A stretch of 64,000 nt of DNA, from the NCBI GenBank assembly GCA_023213395.1, contig CM041465.1, positions 176,769,741-176,833,740 of the forward strand, given 5' to 3'. Below are positions 38,854 through 52,599 of this stretch, in pieces. The position numbers were made by a program, and so were the translations under genes. Origin of the DNA: Cycas panzhihuaensis (taxonomy: Eukaryota > Cycadophyta). Every line of letters starts with the position of its first letter. Positions within the stretch are counted from its first letter, which is position 1. Under the pieces are notes generated by a model, which was not told the origin of the DNA, searched no databases, and worked only from the letters and a program-made list of their open reading frames with translations.

Positions 38854-41427
38854 TTCTAATATCAAAGTCCTCATAGTGAAATGTTACGTATCTGGTGATC
38901 TGAGTAATTTCTCATAGCAGTAAGGTTTTTGCTTGAGCAAACAAATTTTATGGACACATGATTTTGTGCATAGAGTTTAATGTATAAAACCGGTCCACGT
39001 ACTACATTATTAAATACACAATTTGGCAGCCGCCTAGGGTAGTGGGGGGTGGGGGCATGGTCACTTTGCATGGACAGCTCACTTTTAAAGGTTGTTTAGT
39101 GTTTCAAATTAAACTGCCTTGTAATACACTTGGTGTAAGTGGTCCATAACACCATTTGAATAAGGTATGATGCAAGTGGCATTAAGCTGATTTAACCTGC
39201 TGATTAGACAATAAAGCAACATTTTTCTGCACTGCTGATCCACCTGGGGCTGACTACTCATGATTTTTCTTTGGAAAGTGGTGAATTATGATTGATTATA
39301 TGTGAACTCTTCTAGCTCAATTCGTGGTTCCTAGAACATCTGGCATTATGCGATATTACGAAAGAATCTTTGCCTGATTGGAAGCATTGGCAACGTGATT
39401 TGAAGGAGATGTTTGCTGTTGATCTGTACAGAGGTTGCAGCACATTTGTTCTGGCTTATGTCTTGACAGTACAGAAAATGGTTTTATGCCAGGAAATCTT
39501 GGTTGACTAAGATGAAAAGACTTCCATAGAGAAGCAGAGGTTGATGTCCAACAGTGGGGGGAAATAATAATAATAATGTTTGAATAAATTGGCAAGTTAT
39601 GCCTGGAGGGAATGTGAATAATGGTGGATTCTCAAATAGCTTTTATGGTGCCAAACGTCGCAGATTTTAGTGAACAATGTATCTAGCTTTGGCTGAATTT
39701 GGTGGTGGCTGTCTGAATTCCTGAACTAGTTTATTTGTACCTTTTCTAGTGCAAACAAGCATCCTGATATAGTTTATATTCCAGAGCAAGGCTTGAATTC
39801 ATATGTAAGCTTATTTTAACTATCATTGCAAAAGTACCTATCAGTTCAACATTTGATACAATGCAAGTGGGAAGACAGTGTGCAATTAAGTCTTCAACAT
39901 AATTTAGTTACAAGCTAGTTAAAAGCATTAACTAGCCTGACTCTGCGAATGAGCTCTGGGTTCTAACAACTGGTGTCTTCTTTTGAGTTGCATCTTTTGT
40001 TGTAAATGTAGTTTATTGCGGTTCTTACAGGATTTTGTCTCTCTCTATTTTTCTGCAAACGTTTTTTAACAGTTTACTTTCTAGGCATTTTCCAAAATTC
40101 ATTGTAGTCTTTTGCATTGAGTATACAACGCCTTTGTATGTTGCATTGTTATGAGCAGGAATAGCTATTGGGGAGCATTTTAGTATTGATGATACTTTCC
40201 CCACAACTCCTGTAAGTGTATTGACAAATATGTTTGGACAAGTATGTTTCTTCCAAGAGCCTAATCTGTGATGGTAAAAATACCAGTGATGTGGATAACT
40301 TGGTTAATTCACATGGTTTGCAATTTTATGCTAGTTGCGGTTTTATTAAGATTTAACTCCAGTTTTTTCCTGGGCAATTCTAAGGGGAATTGTTTCGATT
40401 TTCATGCTTGTTCTTTTCTGAGTGAATGTGGTTGCTTCTACGAGCTTGCGTGCGAGTCTTGGATTTAACATTTTTTTCCTGGCAACATCTTATCGTTTCT
40501 CTGTTTCAGGCAGAGGACTTACTAAACCAAATTTAGAACTAGAATTTAATTATGGAAAATAATTCCTAATTTTATGTAATGACTAACTATGTGAACCATG
40601 CCCTTATTTATTACAAAATATTATTTTTTGCATCAGTATTCTCAGTAATTCAGATTTTGACATCTTTGTGGTCTTCAAATTTTGAGGCTTTATTCTTTTG
40701 AAAGGGATTTCTGCTTGTTGGTTGGTTATACTTAAAGGGTTTTAAAGTTTCTTCAGCATACTGCTGTTCCATACCCCACTCCACCCCCACCCCCCAAAAA
40801 CTAAAAAAGAAATTCAGTGATTAGTTACATTTAATTCAATGCTTTTTATTGATACTTAATAGTAAATGCAGATGCACCTGAAGAGCAACAAATAAGCCCT
40901 GAAGGATAAGCAGTCAGGCACGTAGTAATGCTACCTACTACTGATCAAAGAACTAATTATAGTTGAAAGGGTACAGCTATAATATTTGTTCTGTACACAA
41001 CAGAATTCCTTGAAAGCCTTCCTGCAGAGCACTGGAATTGTGATAAGAAGAATGTCCTTATTTTAAGTGCAATGTGTTTTGGATGCGAACTGGGGGAATG
41101 TTGTCATGGGAATTTGCTGATTTGAGTTTTCATTACTTGTTGGTTCTTGTTTGCTTTGAGTTTTATATTTTGATTGAGGCTCCTGTACAATCAAGCTGTG
41201 TGTTCATGTAGTTCAAGTGCTTTGGCCAATCATCATTTATTAACATTACATTCCTCGTTCTTGGAGCCCTAGCTTGTTTGATCGGCTACCATCTCTATAG
41301 ATGTCATGTATGGGACTAATGCTCATATACTTTTATTATTCTCGAGCTTGTGTCTAGGAGGCTGGAACCCCTCAGAAAGGTGTCAAGCCTTCACATCTCA
41401 CTTTGGTTGATCATTGTAATGCTGCAG
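38854..41427. other. 3' flank of the F-box gene, mostly non-coding
   Basis: Less decayed than other intergenic parts, with sparse open frames. 39316-39510 is a 64-codon open frame after a TAG acceptor and may be an alternative last exon (see findings). 40780-40800 is a C-rich tract. Just before 41428 there is sequence that may be an LTR, but its left end was not located. Confidence 0.4.
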
Positions 41428-42600
41428 TGGTATCAGAGCATGTTACTTTCCATAGACTGAATTCCTCGTCTTTTGTTCTATTTAAAAAACAATTGCCAAA
41501 ATGTTTAGTATTCATCTCAAGCAAACACTCAACTGCAAAAGAAAATATTGAATAAAATAAAACAAAATTTCATTTTTGTGCATTCCAACATAGATGCCAA
41601 ACCTCATACAACCTATTTAGAGAAAATTGTATTAATAATTATCAACAAAATAAATAATATTGTGCTTAGAAAACTCACCACACCATTTTTTGTTAATATT
41701 CAACATTTGGCTGCTTTGGCAGATAACTTGGGAAGTATAGAAGGAAATTATCAAGACATGCAAATCAAGGTAATGCAAGAATGAATTCACCAAGGGTTTT
41801 TGATTCGAACATTAAGTGGCAAATGTAGGTTATACTTGTAGGCCAATTATTGTATTGCACAGTGGCCAAACAAATCATTTAGCACAACAAACATGCAACT
41901 TGGGCATTATCAACACATACACTAAAAAATCAACACATAGATTAGCATCGCTTACATAAATGCCAATCAAACATAAATTAAATAAATATTGATGTGATGT
42001 ACATCAGGTAGCAAATAATGGTGGCTTACAAAATTGCTCACGGGAAGTCATTAGAATCAAGTGAGAAATTCAACATTAACACATTGACAGTAGTAATTGA
42101 TCTTAAATTCACCTACTAAGACATTGTGATGTGGGCAGAATTTGGTGAATTCAATTGGACAAGTCAATATTAATATGTCTATAGTTGTCAATCATCCTTT
42201 AATCCTACTAAGATATTGCAATTCAAGTGGTCATGAATAAGACTTTTTAGCCTTGGTTAAAAAAATTTGTGTTCATCTTCTTTGATGACATATTAACGAA
42301 CGTTTCTTATATGTTGACTTAGTTTTCTTGAGATGGTGTGTTTTATGCTAAGGAATCAAAACTTATTTATGAAAAACAAGTAGTAGAATATTTAGGATAT
42401 ATCATATTAGTGGGAGTTGGATCCAACACAAGTTAAAACCATTATGAATTGGATGACTAAAAAAACTAAATTATGGGGATTCTTGGGCCTAACTAGTTAT
42501 TGTTGAAAGTTCATAAAAAACAATGCTTGCATCGGAGCCCTTCTGACTATTTTATTAAAAGGAGATCTCTTTATATGCGATAAAGAGATATGATGTCTAT
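41428..42600 (+). mobile_element. Ty3/gypsy retrotransposon remnant
   Basis: It opens with a perfect PBS, TGGTATCAGAGC (41428-41439), preceded by a possible LTR end (CTGCAG). At 42375-42595 the + strand, with stops and shifts, reads VEYLGYII, then TIMNWMTKKTKLWGFLGLTSYC, then KFIKNNACIGALLTILLKGDLF. This is the end of gypsy RT and the connection (pattern VEYLGH..W P.P....LR.FLGL..YYR.FI..). Between the PBS and RT a frame at 41548-41784 (78 codons) is unrecognised. Most gag, protease and RT sequence is deleted or too decayed to read. Confidence 0.65.
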
Positions 42601-45420
42601 CGAGGCAGGTCAGCCAAGAAACCATAAGTAAGGAGGAAGAGTGTTTTTCACAAAAGGCAACTACGATAATGGGTCTCGATGGATTTTCGACCCCTTTCCA
42701 AAAGGAAGAGGGATGTCTTTCTAAGTGTGTGCTAAGTAAGAAAATATAAGCAATTGTTATCCCTAAGTGTGTGTGTGTTAAAGCAAGAAAATATAAAGAA
42801 CTGTTATCTAAATGCTAAATCAAGCAACATAAAAAAACAAAGAGAAAATTAAAGAAACAAAGCAAGTAATTTTTAACAACCCCCCTTGAGGAGAAGATCG
42901 AACAAATAAAAATTCTCAATGGATGGGAGGATTGTAGGGATCCTTGTCCCAAAAGAAGACATCCTAGGCTCTCTATCAACTAATCATCAAGTGCTCCTAA
43001 AAAAACAATCTATTTTAAACCTTTATCTAGCCATGAATTAAAAAACTATATGGTACTAGCTATGGAATAGGACAATTGATATATGTGAAGACTCAAAAGA
43101 GCTTGGATTCTAGATTAATGATCCTATCAAGGTTGGTTGCTAAGGATTTTTTCTCTTGATGATGATTTACTTGTAAAGGTGGATGGATTGAGGATGCTTG
43201 TGACTGATTTTGGCGAGTTCTACATATTTGGAGGTGAAAGAGAGAGATAGAGTTGTTCTCAACTCATAGTGTGGCGAAAAATCGACACCTTTAGAGTTTT
43301 GAACACACCAAAAAAATAATCTCAAGAGATGAAAAGTTTGTATGTTGGAGATATAATGTTTTGGTTAATTAGAAGTCCCTTTCATAATGAAAAATATGTG
43401 CTCTCAAGAAAGGATGAGCTTGAATGTCAAGGATGTCAAATCTTGGATGACCAAGAATTTTTTTACAGAGATAGGCTTAGCCTAGCGTGAGTAAATAAGA
43501 TCAAATACCTATATGCAGGTTAACATGCACTTTAAATTTGTATGAAATCATTAATGATTCAAGTTAAGCATAAACTGTATAGCACAAATAAATATACTTT
43601 CAAACTACTTATCTTCTAGTTCCAATAACCCTAAAGTGCCTCTCCATAGGGTTTTAAGCTCCTTCACCTTGTTCATTCTATCACGGTCTTCCAAGTGTAG
43701 TAGAAATGTTGTGGGGATTGTAATTATAACATTATATGTTTTTTTTTTTTTTTTTTCTGAAGTCATTTTATTACACCATTGTATTCAAATTTGTATCTTG
43801 TGAGTAAATCTCTCATCCCATTGTTTCACATTCTCACCCCTGTTCACTTCTCCCGTTTATTGAAAGATCAATTACTTTAAGGACTATAAGAGCTTCCTTT
43901 TAGGGTTCCTAAGTTAAGCCACTCACCTCCTTGGGGTAATTTTCTAGCACCAAGGTTATGTGTACGAACTTCCCCTCATACTATGAGTAGGAAATTTTAA
44001 GCCAATGAGGCCTAGCTCTCAAGTGGAGATGGGAAAGCTAAACCCACAACACTTCAAACTTTCAAGCAAAAACAAATTAACTAAACCTTCACCAATTTAA
44101 CTCACAACACAAGCAAAGAGCAGTCTCAAACCCTAACTATAAAAATGACAAAGTAAATAAAAGATTACAAGCAAGTTAATGTGGACTTACTTACAAAATG
44201 TCAACATGAAGAATATGGTGGAGAGTTGTCTCAGATTAGTGTTGGGGCATCTCCAAAATCCTTCAAAGCCAGTTCTAATAGGTGAGAAATGCACTAGAGA
44301 ATGACTGAGAGTACAAAGTAATGTCAAAATGATGATCTCTTACATAGAGGAGTGAGAAGAATACGAAGAGAAGAAGACTAAAAGAAGGAAAGAGTTTGGA
44401 ATTTGAGTATGTACAACCTCAAGCTTGAAAAATCTTCCAATGCTAGTTTAGTTTTTATTTCAAAAGGTTGCTTCAATGATACAAAAGAGATGCAAAATGT
44501 TGAGGTGAAATTTCTACAGCACTTTGTTGTATAAAACCTGATTCGCTATTTGCTTAAGAAACAAATAGATATTTATAAGAGAAATATGAGTGAATGGTGT
44601 CAGAAAACATGGGAAAAAATGGGTCATAGTTTTACGAAAAATAGTGTTTGTACGGTAAGGAAAAACGTTTTGCCATTATATTATTAGTATTATTATTTTC
44701 ACGCAAGAAAATAAAAATTTGCGAAGAATGTCAAAAACTGTGACAAAGAGTAAAAGCTGTGACATTTAAAAAAAAACTAAAACTGTGGCTTTCACATTTG
44801 GTCATAGTTTATTAAGGAGGTTGCGATCTGGGTAACATCAAAGCTACAACAAATAGTAAAAACCAAAATAAACGTGTTTTGATGAAATTGATAAAATTAT
44901 GAATTTTTGTTTTAAAAAAAGTAATGAGATTACTTTTCATGATTGTACCACAAAGCCAATGAGGAGATGAATAAGGGCATGAATATGAAGCAAGGGTGAA
45001 ATGAAAGCAATCAATTAATAAACAAGAAGTTTTAAAAGTCGTGAAAAAAGCTGAAAAAGTTAGAGTTAAGCTTTAGAATAAGCTCCAGGTAAGTTCTTTT
45101 AAGATTTATACATCATAGGCAGCGATTTAAAATAGGCACAAGCACAATCATACTAAGCAATCATTATGTCAATCAATCTGCTAAATCATTTATGGGATAA
45201 CTATTTGACTTTTTAAAATTTTTTATATTTTTTATTTTTTTAGAATATTTTATTTTTAGATGTAAATTCAAGTTGTCTATATAGAGAAATGGACCCACCA
45301 TAGTTTAACTTTATTAGTGCTTGCTTTTTAAAGGTGTAATTATCATAGTTTAGCTTCTTTAGTGGCTATTTCACACTCTTTAAATAAATAAGAATATAGA
45401 GTTTTAGAGAGTCTACACCT
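42601..45420. other. Intergenic DNA, no gene recognised
   Basis: Stop-rich. Contains a near-duplicated block (TAAGAAAATATAAG.. near 42737 and AAGAAAATATAAAG.. near 42785) and a T18 run at 43739-43756. No domain recognised. Confidence 0.5.
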
Positions 45421-45910
45421 TGTTGAAATATGTGATATTATTCACATATCTACTATTTAATGTAATTATAGGGGATCCACACGAAATCCTACTTACCAAA
45501 TATATTAAGAGATGTGAAATACATGTTTTTTCATGTATACATACTATTGGATGATAAAAAGCTCAAAAGATAATTTACACTATTCATGAAGAGATTATTC
45601 ATATAAATATGTATACACATCACTGGAGAATTTGAAAAAAGATTAAGAAAGGTCATTGGTTTAGAGATATATTCATTTGATATTTAAAGAAGGGTTTCCA
45701 ATTCCAACATTCTCCCGTAGTTTTTTTCACATTGATTTTTTTACGTATAAATCTGTTATCTAGCTTACGGTGCATGCTTGATATGTTTATGATCCATATT
45801 ATTGCTTGTTATATTCATCTTTCTATACATGATTTGTGTACGTTCCTTATGATATGATTAATTGGTTATGCATGTTTGATATATTTTTGCTGCACAAAAT
45901 GAGTACATCA
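45421..45910 (+). repeat. Left LTR of the nested-into element
   Basis: 490 bp. Shared with the 54830 copy: TTATTGGATGATGA (with small variants), TTTGATAT, CAGTTTTTTTCACA and GTGCATGCTTGATATG. Confidence 0.75.
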
Positions 45911-48609
45911 TAATATGGTATCGGAGTTAAGTTCTAAAATAGTATCAGAGCTATGTTATAAAGATCTTGCGAAAGTAGATTGTAAGCTTATACAAACCAT
46001 ATTGATGAAATAGTTAAGTCAACAGTTGAGCTAGTGTCAAATATAGTAATAAGCCAATACGAGAGCTATGATTTAATGAGCCAAAATTTTGATTATGTTA
46101 GTTATACTAGTGACATGTAATTGGGATTTTAGGGTTAGATGAAGTTGATGAATATGAATCAAAGCGATATATTCATTGTATGATGGCAAATTTATGCAAT
46201 ATGTGGTAATATTAATATATAAAGGTTTGTATAAAATTTATGGCAACAATTCACTGATATTATAAACAAAGGTTTAATTGCAACAAAAAATTATGTGTTG
46301 AATCACAAGTATTGATTTATTATCTATTATGAGAAACAACCAATGTAAGCATGTACATAATAGAGGCACCTACAATTACTATATCAACAGGAAAAGAATA
46401 GTAATTACGTTGAAGAGGTATACAACGATGGTGGCATACTTGAGTGAGCACTTTATCTTTATTGTTGCAAAGGTGGAGAATAAGAAATACGTAAGGGAAA
46501 CACCAATATGCTCCCGGTTGTGCAACTTTCCCTTCTTCATTAAGTCGAGGGAAGAGAAAACAATTCTAAATCCCACAAGAAATGGCCATGCTCTGTAGAA
46601 TTCCCTCCTTAAGAGTCTGTCGTAAGGGTTCAAACCCCATTGTTATCCATCATGTGAAAATCACTACATATCTGCCCATTGTTGATGTACCCACAACTAG
46701 TCATGAAGAAACGCTGACAAACGCCTTGATAATATCACCTATCGCATGAAGATCATGAGTTGAGCATGAAGATCAACACACTAACAAATAGAGAACCACA
46801 ATGCCACTACATTGCCCTTGCTCTTAGTGAAAATCACCCACGCTCAAGAAGTTAAATGGAGAATTGCATGCATGTCATTGCCATGAAGATCATACCCACT
46901 GCTCACTATCAAGCTTGCCATTGCACAAAGAAGAATTCATTGTAGGTAAAGAGCACACAAAGATCTACAACCGATAAACACACTACATATAGAGAAAATT
47001 GACATAATTGCAGATGAAATTCGCCCAAAGAAAATATGCACATGAATTTTATTTGATAATTAAATAATTTATAAGTAAATTTATGGATTTAATTATTTTT
47101 GATAATATTTCAATTTCGGACACATGAAGAATGTCAAAACACTATTAATCAGATTTGGTTTTTTTTTTTTTTAATGTAAAAATGATTTAATTATATTGGA
47201 TAGATTCTTGAAATTTACTAGCTCCATTTTCTTTTAGCAGACGGTCATATGATGTTACCATATGACTAGTGGCTAGCCAAAAAGAGACAAAGCATTTTCT
47301 TAAGGGCTTACTTTTTTATAATACATTAATAGTTTTTCAAGCACAACTTTTCATTAGGATATCGCATTCAAGTATCATCAATTGTGTTATAAAGAGAATT
47401 CTAAAATGGTTGAAACGAGTGGTTACAAGGCAAATTTCAAAAATCAGAAGAGATATATTTTAATAGATAAAATTAAGCAAAGCGATTTTAACCTTATAAA
47501 AGATGTATTTTATGATTCTTTTTAGATATATTTTTGCATATTCTAATATTTTCAAAGACTCTAGAAATCATGATAATGCTATCGATAATAGATGATGAAT
47601 GAAAAATGATGTTTCATTTAAAAAGTGAATACATAAAAACTTCTTTATAACATTTAAAGGTTATAAAACAAATAAAAAATTCATGATGTGGAAACATATT
47701 TGAGTTGAATTTAATATGAGAATCTTTTGACATATGTTGGACATGAAAATTCCTCTTAGAATTCATACATTTGATGAAGTGTAAGTACACAACATTTATC
47801 AAATATCAATATTCACTTAGTTTATTTGACACATATTTAAATGAACGATGATTGATGACACCACTTAATATTGATAAAGGGTTCAATTTGATTGCTTATT
47901 TGTTTGAGAGATAAGTAGATCTGATGATTGAATAAATTTTCACCAGTTTATAAGACATGGAGAATAAAAAAAAAGGTCTCATATATGTTGATTGCTTAGC
48001 GCTAATACAATTGTTAAGATTATTCAATTGGTACATGATATGTGTTTGTCAGTAAAAAAATTGACTAGCCATGTATGATAAGAGACATAAAAACATATTA
48101 CTTTTGTCGCATTGTTATAATTAACTTGTCTTGGCTAGATAGTATGCCATGTTCCTAGAGTTAACATATTTGGATGATTGATTTAATGATGATGAACTAT
48201 TAATGGTTGTTAAAAGAAAGTTGCAAGTGTATAGAAGCACTAATGAAGGTATTACACAACTTATTTGCTCGTACACAAGAGACGAAATAAATGGTGCTAC
48301 TCTTATACAATATATAGATTATATTGTTAATGTCGTATGCAAAAAATAAGCGATATTTATGTTACTTTTATTTGTTGATAAATCACATACAAAAAATAAC
48401 TTCCTAAAAAACTAGTGGTTATAACAACTAGTTACCCATGTATTTTGGTAGATAGTTGTTTTATATGGATATCAGTAATCATTTTCATTTTTGAAATTAT
48501 TCAGATGACGTTGACAGATGATGATTTATACCAGCTTTACAAGTGAAGATATGAAGATGTTTAGGGAAATACGTCATATAAACATGACAAATGAAAATCA
48601 TGTATATTA
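45911..48609 (+). other. Interior of the nested-into element, left part
   Basis: TGGTATCGGAG at 45916, followed about 30 nt later by a second GTATCAGAGC-like site. No pol motif was recognised. The 89-codon frame at 46329-46598 and the 64-codon frame at 47269 lack signatures. Confidence 0.45.
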
Positions 48610-48624
48610 GTTGACATTTGTTGG
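48610..48624 (+). other. Probable TSD of LINE 2, left
   Basis: GTTGACATTTGTTGG, matching 54523-54537 (GTTGATATTTGATGG) with two mismatches. Confidence 0.65.
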
Positions 48625-48777
48625 TTTTTTTTGATATGGTAAAAAATAGAAGGAGTTTTAGTAGGTCACCAAACCTTTTACAACGACTGTCATACGGCTA
48701 TAGAACAAAATGACCATGACATATCCATGGCCTAGCATAACAGGATCCACTCTAAACATACTAAGCCTTGACAAGCC

Positions 48778-51700
48778 TTAACTTTCCCCATTTTGAGCTA
48801 ACACATCCAATCTCATCAGACTCAGGAGCTCATCCGGGAAATTCTCTTTCCAAATCTGCTTTCCCTTATTTAAAACCGCCTAGTTGGTGAGTCAATCTGC
48901 TGCAACATTTCTTTCCATGTACGTGTGCCAGAGCTAGGTACTCTGGTTGGATCTTAGAACATCCTGAGCATCCCTCACCACATGCACATTGTTCTAATCA
49001 GCCTCCGCCTCCCCCCTAAGGATCCTGATCACATTTAAAGAATCTCCTTCTATCATCATCTTATCGTGGTTATCCTCATCCACCATAGCTACAACTTTCT
49101 GCATAGCCTTAATTTCAGCACAGTGGTTTGTCTGTTAACCGTAGTATTCCACAAAGGTCCACCTTACTGTCCCATCATGGTATCTACAAAGGCCACCCCC
49201 GCCAACCTCATTAGGGTTGCCTTTAGACACTCCATCAAAATTTATCTTCACCCAGTTCTCACTAGGTAGCCTCTAGGAACACTTCCTCCTTTGCACCCCA
49301 GTAATTTTTGGGCAGCTGATCCCCCAACCCTCCATGATATTCCTCTTCTCCCTCGGAACCTTTTCCTCCTCCAAGGGTTTGATCATTTCTATTGTCGCCT
49401 CTGAGATCATCTAATAGAGCCTATGTTCATCCAGATCCTTCCCTCGGAAGATTCTTCTGTTACGTTCCTTTTAAATATTCCAAAGTTCGACAGGCATAAT
49501 CAATTTTCATAGCATTCCCAACGTCTTACTCCTAAAGGGAGACTTCCATAACATCCACTGCTCTATCAATGTCCTAGGAAACACCAAATCTGTCCCCAGA
49601 TTGGTCTAGATACAGGCCTAAATTCCCCTAGAGAAGGGGCAATGGATGCTAATGTGGTCCAAAGACTCTTTATCCTTCCAGCACAACACACATCTATTCG
49701 GAATGGAGAAACCGCGTCTATGAAGATTATCAATTGTCAATATCTTATTCTGCAGGCAAAGCCACCAGAATACTGTCACCTTTGGGATGAGCCCTAGCTT
49801 TCAGACCCCAACTAGCAACGCATTCTTGTCGAACCCCTCCTCCAAGCAGAAAGATTAGTAACCCTCCCTTCCAGAGTATGACCCAGAGGGGGAGTATGAC
49901 CAGATCAATGTATCAGCCATAGGCCTTTTGGGGATATACCGATTGCTCAACTCGTTCTTGGAGGTTTGAATATCTTCCCCCCCCTCTCTTAGGTCCCTTG
50001 TATTTCCTCAAAGGATTTCTACTTCTTATCTCTGCCCTGTCCCTCCCAGTAATCCTTGACCAATGATCCAAAAGTGCCCTCACAAACACCCTATAAGTTA
50101 CTGATAAGAGGTATATCTTTCAATTTGTAGTTTCTAAACCATTTATCCTCCCAAAACCTGATGCTTCCCCCGTTCCTCAGCTTCCATCTCAAATTTGGCC
50201 ACCACCAGTAGAATTTTGCCTCTTAGACTGAGGAGGGAGCCTTTCCATCTAGCCATCTTCCTTTGGATCCTATCCACAATGGGATTCCAGAGATTCTTGC
50301 TCATATTTCCCACAAAAAGAGGCATCCCTAGGTAAGTGGTTGGAAGAAGTCTGATGGGGATCTCCATCTCTTTGTTGACCCTCCTCTGAAGTCTCTTAAG
50401 GGTGTTAATAAAAAAGATAGAACTCTTCTCCAAGTTAATTCTTTAGTTTGTGGCCCTCTCATAAGCCTGAAGCATCGTCTTAAATGCTCTAGCTTCCCTT
50501 AGGGCTGCCTTACCTAAAAAAATGTTATCATTAACTAACTAATGATGAAAAATATTTTCAATGCTGGAAGAGGGCTTCAGTGCAGACACCCAACCTTTCC
50601 TTCTGGCTTCTTCAACAACCCTCCCTAATATTTATGCCATAATGATAGATAGGTAGGGGGTTAAAGGATCCCCTTGCCTAAGTCCTCTGAAGCCATGGAA
50701 AAAGGGGGTCAAAGTACCATTTATCAACACAAAGAATGATGGATTGGAAATACAACACCTCATCTAATCCCTCCAAACCTCATCGAAACCAAAAACCTAG
50801 AGACAATCAATTAAGCAATCCCAGGCCACTTGGTCGTAAGCTTTGGACATGTCAGTTTTCACAATCATACCCACTTCTTTCCTATGGTAAACTGAATAAA
50901 CTGTCTCGTGGACCACTATTATACCATCCACAATTTGTCAGCCTTTCACAAATCCATCCTGATTTGGAGATATGATAAGCGGTAAGCATTCCTTGAGTCT
51001 ATTTGACAAGATTTTTACCAAAATTTGTATTTTACATTGCAAAGACTTATCAGTCTGAAGTCCTCCATGACTTTTCCTTCTTCCTTCTTTGGAATCAACA
51101 CCAGAAAAGTAGCATGCCACTCCTGCAGAATTGTTTTCTTCTCAAGGAATTCATCCAAGGCTTGTTTAAATCCTCCTTGATTATGTCCCAGAATTCTTGG
51201 AAAAAGCATAGAGGAAAGCCATCTAGCCTAGGAGCTTTTTCACGGCCCATATTGAAGATTTCCTTCTCCACTTTCTCTAGAGTGAAAGGATCTATCAGCC
51301 TTTTGTTTTGATCTTCATTGATTAACTTTGGGATATAACTCAAGAGATCCTCTCTTAGGCCCAAATCCTTGCATCCAGGTTCTTCGAATAAATTTTTGAA
51401 ATAATCCACCGCTATACCTTTGATTTCTTCTTTCGTCTCATGATTAACTCCATCCTTGCTACATAGCATATTTATTCTATTACAAGACCTATGTTTCAGC
51501 GTGGACATATGAAAAAACTTAGTATTTCTATCTCCCTCCACCAACCAGAGCGCTCTAGACTTCTGTTTCCAATGTATTTCCTCTTTAGCCAACATATCTT
51601 CTAGCTTTTTTGTAGTCGAACGTTTCATCTGATCCAGAGAGGCGGACCTACCTTCCTCCTGAATCCTCCCTTTGACCATATTAAGTTCCTCTAGAAGTCT

Positions 51701-52598
51701 ACCTTTAGCCTAAAAAATGTTTCTAAAGACTTATTTGTTCCAGCGTTTAATATGTCTCTTAACCCAATTCAACTTTCTAGAGAATCTAAACATGGCATAC
51801 CCCACCACGAGGGTACTCCACCATTCCCTAATCCAGTCCCTAAGATCTGGGTGTCTCAGCCATATAAGTTCAAACCGAAAAGGAGCCCCGTGGTGAATAC
51901 CTAGAGTATTAAACTCTAACATTAGAGGAGAATGATTAGAGGCCAACTTCAGAAGCGCCTCTAACTTGATGTCTGTATGGTGACTCATCCATTCATAGTT
52001 GATCAACATCCTATCTAACTTTATCTAGATGTGGTTGTTCCCCAATCTTCTATTTGACCAAGTGTACCTAGCCCCTCTAAGCGGGATATCCAGTAACCCC
52101 CCTTTCTGTAAGAAGTCTCCAAGGTCTGACATACTCTTAGACTAGCCCTCTTGACCCCCTTTCTTTTCACTCAGATAGAGAGCCAAGTTTAAATCCACCA
52201 CCATTAACCAGGGGCCCTTCTAGTCTTTGTGGATATCCACAATCCTATCCCACAGATTCTTTCTTCCTTCCATGTATGTAGGGGCATAAATATTAGTGGC
52301 CCACCATTAGATGTTTGTCCTTCTGCAGGTAAAGTAAACAGTCATGAAGTGGTCTTCCTGGACCACACCTTCTAGGGTCCCAAATGATAGCCAAACTGCC
52401 TGAGCCAAGAGATCCCTCTTTGGCCAACATTTCGCCATTCCTCCAGATCTTGTTTTTTACCTCTCACTCTTTTACTTTCTCAAGTTTCGTTTCCTATAAT
52501 AACATAATATTCTCTCCCATTCTAATTCTCAGATCCTTAACACTTCTCTACTTAGAGGAGGAATTCAAGCCCCTAACGTTACAAGATAAAACCCTCAT
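48778..52598 (-). pseudogene. LINE 2 ORF2: endonuclease-RT-RNase H, broken
   Basis: It starts at the minus-strand ATG 52596-52598, MRVLSCNVRGLNSSSK, like LINE 1's MKLISWNIRGLNAPSK. Conserved blocks are ASNHSPLMLEFNTLG and FRFELIWLRHPDLR (51731-52009), IHWKQKSRALWLVEGDRNTKFFH (about 51520-51600), APRLDGFPLCFFQEFWDIIK, ISLCNVKYK and [13 protein letters not shown]. The RT catalytic box reads LVND near 50535, so one Asp is Asn. Near 50205 the frame jumps from GKILLVVA to LRWKLRNGGSIRFWEDKW, skipping roughly 130 codons present in LINE 1. RNase H (FDGVSKGNPNEVGGGG near 49215) keeps its first Asp. The frame ends at 48778-48780. Confidence 0.85.
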
Positions 52599-52599
52599 A

